From Bullera alba (lineage: Eukaryota > Basidiomycota > Tremellomycetes > Tremellales > Bulleraceae): a stretch of 64,000 nucleotides of DNA. Both the position numbers and the translations under genes were made by a program. The stretch lies in contig BCIX01000001.1 in the NCBI GenBank assembly GCA_001600095.1, positions 434,001 through 498,000 of the forward strand, read 5' to 3'. The notes under the pieces were generated by a model, which was not told the origin of the DNA, ran no database searches, and was given only the letters and a program-made list of their open reading frames with translations. Within the stretch, counting starts at the first letter, position 1. Every line of letters starts with the position of its first letter. Positions 54,311-64,000 of the stretch are shown here, in pieces.

Positions 54311-56418
54311 ATGCCATCGCCACCTCCACAGCCGGTCCCGACGCGGCAGAACCCACCCAGACACGTATCAGGCTCTCATCTGACGTCGGGATTGCAAAGA
54401 CCTGGCGCATCACCCTTGTCGTACGGAGGGATGCAAGGAATCAGCTTTAGCAACGGAGGGATGTCGTTTGACAAGCCAAAGAGCTTCAAGTGGAGCGTTG
54501 GCAACTCGCACGCCATGGGCGGAGGTGCCCCAGGCAGCTACGGAGCCAGGTTCTATGGCGATGGGTGAGTATAGCAGTCGGTGGTATGAGTACGGCAGCT
54601 GACCTCTCATCAGCGGCGACTCGCCCTATCAGCCATTCTCCACCTCGATCACCATGGGAGAATCCTCCTTTGCGGCTTCCTCCTCGGCCTTCAATCTCCC
54701 ATCAGCCATGTCATCCTCGTATCAACGGCGATCTTACGCTGCCGCCCTCTCCGGAAACCCCTCACATCTCTCAACCTCTTTCGCCTCAATGTCATTTCAA
54801 CCCATGTCCTTTGGAACATCGTATTCGAAAAATCAAGTCCACAACTTGATGCAGACTCGCTCCGACGCAGAGTTGACAAAGGCCTACGAGTGTTGTGGAC
54901 AGACGCACGAGGGACTCCACGCACTGCTGGAGCATGTCGAGGACGCCCATCCATTTTCGGATCCCGACGGACCAAGTGCTAGCGTTCCCAAGGGCCTAGG
55001 GCCAAACGTCGTTACCGGCTTTTCGCCCATCACACACGCAATGGAGCTCGATATGGAGGGTCTAGACAATGCTATCTTGGCCGAGCCAAAAGCTATTTCG
55101 AATACCTCCAGGTCGAGTCAGTCACCCAATACCCTGCCGAGCTATCCATTGCCTCCATCCGCGAGCAAGCCTACAACTCCAACCGAATTGCCACCTGCGC
55201 CTTCACCCTTGCGTATTTCCGACGTTCTCACCTCGCCCCCTGAGAACGAGTCTGCAATGACTTCGGCCGTCTCCTCCACCTCGTCCCCTCCCGACACACT
55301 GGCCACACCTACAACCTCGGCTCAGCCGTCTCCAGTATTCGCTGCGCCCAAGATGAACCCGGCCAGACCTGGCTTCCTTGGATCGACTGCTCCACGCACG
55401 TCGAATCAGAAAAGGTTCGACAGGGCATTCAACGAGGTCGTGGCTGGCTCGCCCAACTCGCATATCACGCTCGGTAACAACACTGCGCCAAAGCTGCCCA
55501 CTGCCGTGGCTCCAGGCATGCTATTCGGTACCACTGCTGCAGGTCTAGGCATTCCCACCACGCCACCCGTGCAGAAACCTGGCGGAGCTGGAACGGCCAC
55601 TGAGCCAGTCAAGGGAGACAGCCCGGTTGTCGACACTACCGGAAAACTGCCTGATCCTCAGCTTCCCCAGCCATCTCTGTTCTCGACGCACCGACCTTGG
55701 CGATGTCCCAATCCTGGATGTAACAAGGCATACAAGCAGAGCAATGGTTTGAAGTATCATCAGCAGAGAGGGTGAGTCAAATCTAGGTTGAATCCCGCTG
55801 ACGTCAGACAATGCGATTTTGCGCTACACGATGCTGTCGATCTCGGACTGAGTGTGGAAGAGGCAGAGGAGAGAAATCGACCGTACATTTGTGCGGTAGG
55901 AGCTGGATGTACTAAGCGATATAGACAGATGAACGGATTGAAAGTGAGTGACCTCCAATCGAGAGCTGTACTGACTTTTTCAGTACCACTACCTCAACTC
56001 TGGCGAGCACGGTCAATATGGACTACGAATGATCCAGAACGGGACGCATCCACATCCACCCTCGATGCCCGCCCCTGCGAACAAGCCCAAACCCGCTCAG
56101 TCCAACCTCAACCCAAACGCAAATGCCAATGCCAACCTCAATTCTGCCTTCCGACCCGGAGCGACCAACAACACGTCGACTGCTCGACCTGGTGGTGCGC
56201 CATATGCCATCCCATCGAAAGTCGGTCAGCCTGCCACTCAGCCACCAAATCGACCTGGTGCCGCTCCCGGACCCCGAATGGGTACTTGGCCCAAACAGCC
56301 TCTCAAAGCCGCCGTCCCCCAGGCGATCCAATTGCCCTCGCAAAGGGGACGCGATGCTGTGCTCTTCGCCGCCGTTGGCAACGACCCACTAGACGTCAAC
56401 GGTCGCCTGGAGATCTAG
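54311..56418 (+). CDS. SFP1: SFP1-like C2H2 zinc-finger regulator
   Basis: The N-terminal part is Ser/Pro/Gly-rich with GMSFDKPKSFKWSVG and SYQRRSYAAALSG. An early Cys/His block, YECCGQTHEGLHALLEHVED, precedes a long disordered region. Then come two split zinc fingers: WRCPNPGCNKAYKQSNGLKY with HQQRGQC, and YICAVGAGCTKRYRQMNGLK followed by YHYLNSGEHGQYGLRM. This pair, with its GLKYH motifs, is the hallmark of Sfp1, the fungal regulator of ribosome-biogenesis and cell-size genes controlled by TORC1. The tail is Asn/Pro-rich and ends VFAAVGNDPLDVNGRLEI or a close splice variant. Introns are short. A very long 5' leader precedes it. Confidence 0.82.
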
Positions 56419-56991
56419 TCGGCCAGTCGGAAGAGGTTGAGGAGGTTCATGTTGGTTGTTTGTTGTCTGTTCCGCGCTGTTGTTACCCACTGCTGTATTA
56501 CAAGGTTTGACGTTGGCATATTCTGGACATTTCACGTTGTTTACGCTGTAGAATATACGTCTTCCCACCACAACACCGTTCCATCTTTCATACCTATCTT
56601 TCCTTTGAATTTATCACCACCCTAATCACCATCACTTATCAAGTCCCGACCCCACTCGGAACCCCACTCCCCATCAGGGCCTCTGCCCACTCCGTATATC
56701 ATAGCAATTTGAGCCACAACAAAAGCGAGCCCAGCTCGCAGAGACGCTAGACGCCTCGACATAGATATCATACACCTTGCCCATATAAAAGGCAGGCTCA
56801 CTGCTCCTTATGTTGTTACGAGTATGAATTTCGTTATTTGCCAACTCGGTACTTGGTCCAATTGAGCGCTCAAAAGCACTACCGCAGTCGAACTTATAGC
56901 AATACATGCCAGCATCGTCAGCATCGCAAGCGAACCCGTTATAGTACGATCCTGCAATGTCCTGTAGCCATCCCATGACACGACCCCGATT
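56419..56991. other. Convergent 3' region SFP1 / NUP2-like
   Basis: About 570 bases between two stops. It is A/T-richer than its surroundings, as expected for 3' trailers. No gene is supported. Confidence 0.45.
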
Positions 56992-59605
56992 TTATGATTG
57001 GACCTCCTTTTTGACCGCATCGACGAAGGCTTGAGCCATCTCCGCCGTCTTGACCCTGAGGGAGTACGGTGAAGGGTTTCCGGTGAGATCGAAGCCTAGG
57101 AACTTGACCTGCGTCCCTTCTGCCGTAGGAGCAAAGTCGGACTTGATCGCCATGTTCTGAACAGGCAATATGATCAGCCACCGTGACCAATGTATGTGTT
57201 CCTGCAACATCGATGACTCACCAGAAGGATGTTCCCACCTCCTTCTCCTCTCATCAGTAATCGCCGCTTTGTGCCATCTCCTTCCGTCTTCCTCTTCAAC
57301 CTGATAACACCTAGGCCCTGAACGACGAAAGACCCTCCGGTGAGTTTGTACAACTTGGCACGCTGCTCAACTACCGTTTCCTCCCCTTCTTCCCCTTGAC
57401 CCGTCGCCTCTGCCAAATTCTGACTGGGTTCTCCGGCCTCAGCAGATCCACTATCCTCAGTACTCTCCTCCTCGCCCGAGGCAGCAGGGGGAGCGGTTGA
57501 GCTGGATCCGCCAAACAATCCACTACCAGAACCCGATGCTGGAGCGGTCGAGGACGAGCCGAAGCCGAAAGAAGGAGAGCTGGACCCAAAGGAGAACCCA
57601 GCGGTGGACGCCGAAGATGCCTTTGGAGCCGTCGAGGGGGTAGTTGACCCAAAGGGGAAAGTGCTTGTGGGGGCTTTGGCTTTCTCGCCTCCACTGCTAG
57701 CGCTGGGAGCACCGAAACTGAAGCTGGGAGCGGCAGTAGCCGGTTTGCCATCACCAGAACCGATATGGAAACCAGTAGATCCCGATGAAGGCGCACCAAA
57801 GGAGAATCCGGCGGCTTTGGGTGCGCTAGAAGCAGGAGACGTCGAGCTCGCTCCTCCAAAAGAGAGCTGTGGGGTTGAGCCTCCTGGGCCGAATTTACCT
57901 AATTTGTTGGCTGGACTCGAGGTCGACGGGCTCTCAATGTTGGCGGAAGGGGAGAATGAGGGTGCTCCAGGGGTCGAAGGGTGTAATGGCCCGGAGGGTG
58001 CGAATGAGAATAGAGTAGAAGTGGGTTTTTTGGCTGGCGTAGCGGATGTAGAAGTACCAGTGGACGATGGGCCAAAGCTGAAGCCAGAAGGAGCGGGCTT
58101 GTCAGACTTTGGCTGCTCCTTTTCCTCCTCCGTCTTGTCTTTGCCGTCAATGACGTCCTGAACCAGTTTTGTCGACTCTGACTGAGGCTTCGCGGCTGGA
58201 GCTGTGGTGGGCTTTGAAGCCGACTGACCAAACGAACCGAATTGAAAGGGCGAGGCGCTCGAGCTTGAGCCCTGAGGGAGTGTGGGCACGAAACCGCCTC
58301 CAGAGGGTGTAGAGGTTGAAGCCGAGGCCTTTGGCAGGGTGAAGGATCCTACAGTCGGCGGCGCAGGCATCGATGGTGCCGAGGGCATTGACGGCGCCGC
58401 AGGTTTGGCAGCCGGTGCGGGCGAGAATCCGAACCCAGCCGGAGCAGAACTTGGCTTCGACTCGGCCGGCTTCTCCGGTGACCATCCCGCCTTCTTGACA
58501 GCGCTATCAAGGTGTTGCTCATATTGTTGCAGCAGACCCGGCAGCACATCGCTCAAGTTGGTGAAAGCGTTCTTCTCTAGCGTAGTAGTGATGAAAGACA
58601 GGATAGAGGTGTTCAGGCCTCGGATCGCAGTGTAGTACTTGACTTCTCCCTGTGGTGGAGGTGTGGGCAGAGATGGCGTCGCCGTCTTCGCAGACTGTGT
58701 ACCGTTGCTCGAGCTTGACGTGACTTTAGACGAAGGCTCTGCGGCGTTGGCGCTAGTCGTGGCTGAGAACGATGGGACAGGTGCTGGAGCTGAAGTAGCT
58801 GGAGCTGGGGCAGGCGGTTTGGGCGTGCTGGCTGCGCCAAAGGAAAAGCCTGCAAAAGGCTTGGACGGTGCAGCAGGAGCAGCAGGAGCAGCAGGTGCCG
58901 GAGCAGCAACTGCTGGAGCCGGCGCGGACGGCGCTCCGAATGAGAATCCAGCAAATGGCTTTGGTGCAGCAGATGCAGCAGCTTCAGCTGGTTTCTCCGC
59001 TGGCGTCTGCGATGCACCCGTAGGAGCTGGCGCAGCAGCGGGTTTGGCGAAACTGAATCCAGCAAACGGCGAGCTGGTCGCTGGGGCCGAGGGTGCCGGA
59101 GCCGCAGGTGTGTTCGAAGGAGCACCAAAGGAGAATGTCGGGGCGGCACCTGTGCTACCGGAGGCAGGCTGTCCGAAAGTGAATTGTGAAGTAGGAGGTC
59201 GGGTACCAAATGTGTTCGAACCAAAAGGCGTCGATGTCGCTGCTGGAGCAGCGGAAAAGCCTGATCCAGAAGAAGGAGCGCCCTACATTTCACCCATCAG
59301 CTCGGTACTGGTATAAGACACTGTAGAGCTTACCGATGATGAAGGAGCAGGCGCTACCATACCCTTTCGTTTCGGCAGACCTCGTATTCTGTAGCGGCGG
59401 TCAGCTTCGAATTTCCTATCACAATGCTAGCTGAGACTCACTGCCTGCCCTCTTGTGGCGCTAGGGGTACCTCTCGAATGCCCTAAGAAGGAGTCAATTG
59501 TCAATCCACATCGCAGACTCCGCTGAGATCGCTCACCTCATCCTCCTCGCCGGACGACTCGCCATCATCTTTTGTCCTCTGCTTCGAGGCTCCTCGTTTT
59601 GCCAT
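56992..59605 (-). CDS. NUP2: FG nucleoporin with Ran-binding domain (Nup2/Nup50-like)
   Basis: The start is MAKRGASKQRTKDDGESSGE followed by a basic RIRGLPKRKG segment, the Nup2/Nup50 importin-binding type of N-terminus. The body has many FG motifs: FTFGQPASG, FSFGAPS, GFSFAKP, FGSFGQ, LFSFAPSG, GFSFGSSSPSFGFGSSS. A helical insert with STSILSFITTTLEKNAFTN and LLQQYEQHLDSAVKKAGWSP interrupts the repeats. The C-terminus is a Ran-binding domain: VEQRAKLYKLTGGSFVVQGL, GVIRLKRK, RLLMRGEGGGNILLN and PSPYSLRVKTAEMAQAFVDA. Nup2 works in nuclear import recycling on the nuclear side of the pore. Introns near the start and before the last exon are short. Confidence 0.86.
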
Positions 59606-59785
59606 CTTGATCCAAGTGGTTTCTATCCTTTGCTCGGTGATCTAGGTGTCGTGCGTGTCGTCGTGTCGACTGTCGAGACTCGAGCGAGTATCATTAGCTC
59701 ATCGACATCAGAATTCAGAGCACCACTTTTGGCAGGCAGGGAGTTGGGATCCAAAGAGAGGGGATTTGATTCCGCGGGTCACCCC

Positions 59786-59802
59786 CACGTGGTTACCACG
59801 TG
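59786..59802. promoter_or_regulatory. Paired E-box palindrome in the NUP2/UBP2 divergent promoter
   Basis: CACGTGGTTACCACGTG is a palindrome of two 8-base arms around one T, with CACGTG at each end, 181 bases upstream of the NUP2-like start and 308 upstream of the UBP2-like start. CACGTG is the core site of bHLH and Cbf1-type factors. A CCAAT word follows at 59810-59814. Confidence 0.6.
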
Positions 59803-60110
59803 TCAGAGGCCAATGATGCGTTTCAGAGTGCTCGTCCACCTCCTCGACCATCCTCACTGGTCAGTGGTCACTGTCAACTAAGCTCAGTCTGCTCGCACCA
59901 AGTCAACAGACGGAAGCGCCGTCATCCGCACAGAGCCTAGACGTCGATAGATCATCCGTCTGCCCCGCCAATTTTGCACTCGGGCCGCGACACGTCTTTC
60001 TCCGACCACCGCATCGGTCAGATGGACAGCACCGCTTGATCAAGACACCGCTCAGTCATTGAATCACAGGCGAGTTTCAGACCTTAGTACATGCCTCAAT
60101 CATAACATAG

Positions 60111-63100
60111 ATGGGAGAGGACACCGCACCAACTTCACCAGTCCGTTCGTCTGTGACATCACCTTCCAATCCCACTTCCGCAGTTCTTACGCAGAGTCGG
60201 CAAGCAAGTACCAGTAATTCGGAAAGCGCCCCCTCCCAGAATCCATCTTCATTCCACTTTGCAAAGCCTAGCAGGCTACCGTTGGGTCCAAGGTCACCTC
60301 ATCGACAGCGAAGTGTTCCCGGCGTAGATTACGACCAGGAGAGAAGCCTTCCTACGGGAGTTCGACCTGGGTCATCGCGGACAAAGCACTACGTCAAGCG
60401 ATCATCAACACTACCATCGTCCAAAATGTCCAAAGACTCTTCCAATCCCCCCATCGATCTATCCACCTCCGCGATCAATACCGCCTATGATCACAACAGG
60501 AGACCCGGTGTCGAGGTCGTATCGGGAGACGACCTGATTGACCTCGACGAGCCGTATACAGGTGCCACTCAATCGATACAATCCACACGGCCACAGGAGT
60601 CGCTTTCGACATTGAACACTGCCTTTGACGACATAGACATGGAAGCGACCCACGCACCATATAGATCTCCTGAGGCAGTCATCGAACCGCTAGAAGAGCA
60701 TCCGCCGGGATATGTCCCAGGAGTCATAGCAGAGCACCCATTTGGCGAAGACGATCTGCCGCCTTCCTCACCGCTACACTCGGTGTCACAGTCGAAAGCG
60801 GTAGCAGCATGGCAAGAGGACATCGGTCATTACGAGAACATGGACTTGGATACAGACTTCAAATTCAACCAGATTCCCGATAGACCTCAGCTTGGACGCG
60901 GAGTTCTGCCACGACGGGTATTGCAGGTTGCCCATCAGCACGAGATGCTATTACCCCGGATCAATTCTGTTCCGCAGAGAGGCGAAGGCAAGGCTAATGC
61001 CACGACCGCCTCGTCGACCTCGCTCTCCGACCCCTCGACACTGAAAAGCCCACAATCCACGGTTTCTGCACCTGATCTGCTCAATCCCCTCTCGCCAATG
61101 ACAACTGGTGCTACCTCAGCTACCGCTCCTATCACTCCGACGCCGGCGTTGGAGCCAGTTGCCACATTAGCGGATGTTTGGGACTCGCTTCCCGGTGGTC
61201 AAGAACAGGCTGGCCAGTGGTACTTCTGTCCTACGTGCTGGGCGTGGCTGCGTATCGTGGCCGGAACGGATGACTCGCACGGGATCCTGAATATGGAGGA
61301 ATGGGAGGCTGCATGTCTGAGTTTGGGTATTCCCGTCGATCAGGCAAAGATCACCTCGAGACACAAGGAATGGTCAAAATACAACGACCTGAAGGCGTCC
61401 CGGCTGCAAGCTGAAACGCCGGAACACCATTTGCACGAGTTCAACCACCTCCTCATACCCACCGATGCTCAACGTGTGGAAAGAGCAGAGGTTGATGACA
61501 GTATGAACGTCTTCCCTCATGTGACATTCGGAGTGGACAATGCGGACTCATGGTCAAGATTCAACCCACCCAACGGCCCCCCACGGTTTTTCGCCAGTTG
61601 TTCCTCCGACCTGTGGGTCATCGTCGACAAGGGCATGATACCCGGTCAATTACCCGTCTCGCTCGTGTACGACTTTTCGAGCGAGAAGATGGGCAATCCA
61701 ACTGCTGGTCTCAGTGGGCAGGAGAGCGTCAATGAGGCTTGGCAATTACTTCACACGTAAGTAATTGCGCGCGCATTTGTACCCATTCTGACCTTGGGCG
61801 TAGCCTCTTGACAAATCCTCTCTTCAAGTCCCAGAAAGGCTGGGTCAAGCTTGACAACAAGAAATTCTCGAGGGAAATAGGCACGACATTGGCTTCGTGA
61901 GTGATGAGACGGTCCTCTTCATCGTCAAGACGTGCTGACGGATATCAGTTCGTGTCTGCTGTACAATATAGGCTTCGGATGTAAGCAGGACGCAGATGCT
62001 CTAAGGGTGGGACCAATCTCGCTTCACGGTCCTACAACAGAAGAGGGCATGAATCAGATGAACCGCTATATGCTCAGGACATGGGTCGAGATCGGTCTCC
62101 ATCTTGCTTTCTACCAGCATAGAAATAGTGGGTGGTCGGATTTACCATCGTGGTGTTGAGACTGACGGAGACCCAGGTATTCCAGCGGTCAACCGTTTTG
62201 TCGACTTCACCACGTTGACGGTGGACATGTGGACACCCTTGAACCTCACAAAGTACCACCTACGTGAGTCAGAAGCAGGTCCACCCAATCGCAATACTGA
62301 ATCACCTGTAAAGTGACCGACAAGGTACCGGACAAATTCCGCGCATCTTGCCATGAACTTGGAGTCACGCAGCTCGATGTCGCGGAGACGATGGAGCGGG
62401 CATACGAATTCCAGATCGCCTGCGACAGTGTAAACACAAAGCATTATCTCACAGCGCTGGAACACCTGTCTACGGCGCCTATCGCGGACAAGGATCGACT
62501 CAGCTTCAAAGTAGCCACGGAACGCTCACTTGACAAGTACACTATCGGTCAGTACCCTCTATGCCCATCTTCATCTACCGTTCTGACGAGACGTACCTCA
62601 GGCGAGCTGAATCACGCTTACGCTCTCATCGGGTACGACACGGCGCATGCCACTTCGCTCGGCATCGAGGCGTTTGAGGCCCCAGAATACTACATCCTCG
62701 ACCTGCACAAGAAAGCTGTCCTAGCGGCCGATGGACCAGACCGCCGAGCCGAGCTTGGAAGGGCTTTAGCGATCATTGGCACAGATAAGGGTTCTACTCA
62801 TATGATCAACCTTGGCAGATCCGGTAAAACCGATATGAGCGTGGACGACGCCTACTCCGCTCTGAGCGCGCCTAAAGAGTCCATTGACGATGGCCTAATC
62901 ATGCAGTATGAGATGGCGGTGAGTCGGCACAATACCGAGCCGCCATGGTCTTGCTGACAAAATCGTGTCAAGGTCAATGAGTACCCTGGCAAAATCGATC
63001 ATTACCGTCTTTGCCTCAAAATCATCGCCGAAGCCCCAGGAGCCGAACGTCCTGCTATCAAGAGCTTCCTAGAGACCGGCGCTTTGGGTGAGGCCCAGTC

Positions 63101-64000
63101 AAGAGCTGTATCAGGTCTGTGAACTGATGAAGAGCAGGAGAACCCGCTCCCAAACGCAACGACATACCTGTTGGCTTGCACAACATCGGGTGATTGGGGA
63201 TAGCGCAGTGAGCAGATTGGAGGGCCGAGCTGATTTGATTGTCAGAAACACTTGCTATCTCAACTCCATTCTCCAAGTAAGCGCTTCCTCCCTGACGCTT
63301 CGCCATGAGACTGCCGCTTACGTATTGGCAGTACCTATACTCTATCAAGCCATTGCGTGAAGCAGTCATCGCATTTGATCAGACGGCGTCGATGTCAAAG
63401 ACCCCGCTCAAACCGGAAGTAGAGAGATCTAGGCGATGTGAGTATCTTGCTCCTGCTGCTTGGATGCTTTTATAACAACCTCTGTAGTTGTGCTCCAACT
63501 TCGACTTCTGTTTCTACAGCTGTACAAATCCGAGCAAGCAGCAGTCCGGCCCGACGAAGAGTTGGCCTATCTCGCCATCACGCGTCCTGAGGTCGATCAA
63601 ATTGTGTCTCCACAGCCTGAGACTGCGGTGCCTCAACCCTTGACTTTCGACTCGATCCCGGACATGCCCTCACCCTCCTCGACATACGTCGCTACGCCAG
63701 GCACGCCCCATACACCCATGGCCTCGCTCCCATCGTCCCCGAGACCAGGCCTGGCGAGATCTAGTTCGGTCTTGGGCAAACGAGCCAGTGAAGATCGCGA
63801 AGACATGTCCTCGGGTTCGGATGACGACCGGTCTCGCATCAAAAGTGATGGGTTCGAGGATCTGGGATACACTGAGACCGTGGAACCGATGGACACCGAG
63901 GAGTTCGAGTTGATACCCAAAGTCAACGAAGTGGAAGATCGTGCGAGCGCTGTAGACGAGCCCGAGCAGATGTCGTCGCCATCCGCCACAACGGTTATAG
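60111..64000 (+). CDS. UBP2: Ubp2-like ubiquitin carboxyl-terminal hydrolase, 5' part
   Basis: The first exon (1.6 kb) has a disordered N-terminus and then DVWDSLPGGQEQAGQWYFCP with FCPTCWAWLRIV, and VDNADSWSRFNPPNGPPRFF. Further exons give KGWVKLDNKKFSREIGTTLA, YMLRTWVEIGLHLAFYQH, DVAETMERAYEFQIACDS, LGRALAIIGTDKGST and KIDHYRLCLKIIAEAPG, which is the repeat region before the catalytic domain of Ubp2/USP25-type enzymes. The Cys box is split by an intron: PVGLHNIG then NTCYLNSILQ, with the catalytic Cys codon at 63253-63255. A disordered Ser/Pro insert follows (63600-63950). The His box and the end lie outside the window. Yeast Ubp2 trims K63 chains and opposes Rsp5. The start is the ATG at 60111. 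Confidence 0.83.

Noticed and set aside
57604..59316. Long plus-strand Ala/Gly/Glu-rich frames opposite the nucleoporin gene
   Set aside because: They are antisense shadows of the FG-repeat coding sequence, caused by its biased codon use.

Overview
The window is from a filamentous or yeast-like basidiomycete, most likely a Tremellomycete (Cryptococcus/Kwoniella/Tremella relatives). The gene density is high, almost every gene is cut by several 45-65 nt GT-AG introns, GC content looks slightly above half, and the protein set (AP-1 gamma, Arp1, SWAP-type and TCERG1-type splicing factors, complex I ESSS subunit, CORVET Vps3) is that of a nuclear chromosome. No rRNA, CRISPR or bacterial-type operon was seen. 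Gene models were built by hand from reading frames and splice signals, so internal exon borders are provisional.

Layout. 1-3.6 kb: 3' end of a SurE-like phosphatase, the dynactin actin ARP1, and a small unnamed protein. 3.6-13.2 kb: an accessory block with a 3' remnant of an MFS transporter, two complete tyrosine-recombinase genes of the DUF3435/crypton-like type on the minus strand (4.0-6.2 and 8.1-11.8 kb), a perfect nested inverted repeat between them (7138-7190), and on the far side a second copy of the small unnamed family seen at 2.9 kb. 13.3-44.5 kb: a conserved housekeeping block with purine synthesis (ADE1) 8 bp from tyrosyl-tRNA synthetase, VPS3, AP-1 gamma, a tail-anchored inositol 5-phosphatase, hydroxyacid-oxoacid transhydrogenase, a TCERG1-like WW/FF protein, a ZCCHC8-like protein overlapping a glutaredoxin-like gene, a Rad60/Esc2-like SUMO-like protein, LRP1/C1D, isopentenyl-diphosphate isomerase, a complex I subunit and several unnamed proteins.

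45-52.4 kb: a SWAP-type splicing factor, then a second accessory block with three diverged tandem paralogs of a three-exon family with an apparent helix-turn-helix core (47.2, 48.8 and 50.6 kb). Two of them carry duplicated promoter blocks, and all three have a TATA box. A small secreted Gly/Asn-rich protein built of two tandem repeats follows. 52.2-54.3 kb is gene-poor. 54.3-64 kb: SFP1-like zinc-finger regulator, NUP2/NUP50-like nucleoporin, a paired E-box palindrome in the divergent promoter, and a UBP2-like deubiquitinase cut by the window edge.

The most interesting material is the recombinase block and the tandem HTH-like family with the repeat secreted protein. The rest is ordinary core genome with a few structural oddities: a possible TyrRS-ADE1 fusion by splicing, an overlapping gene pair, and a GC-AG intron in ARP1.
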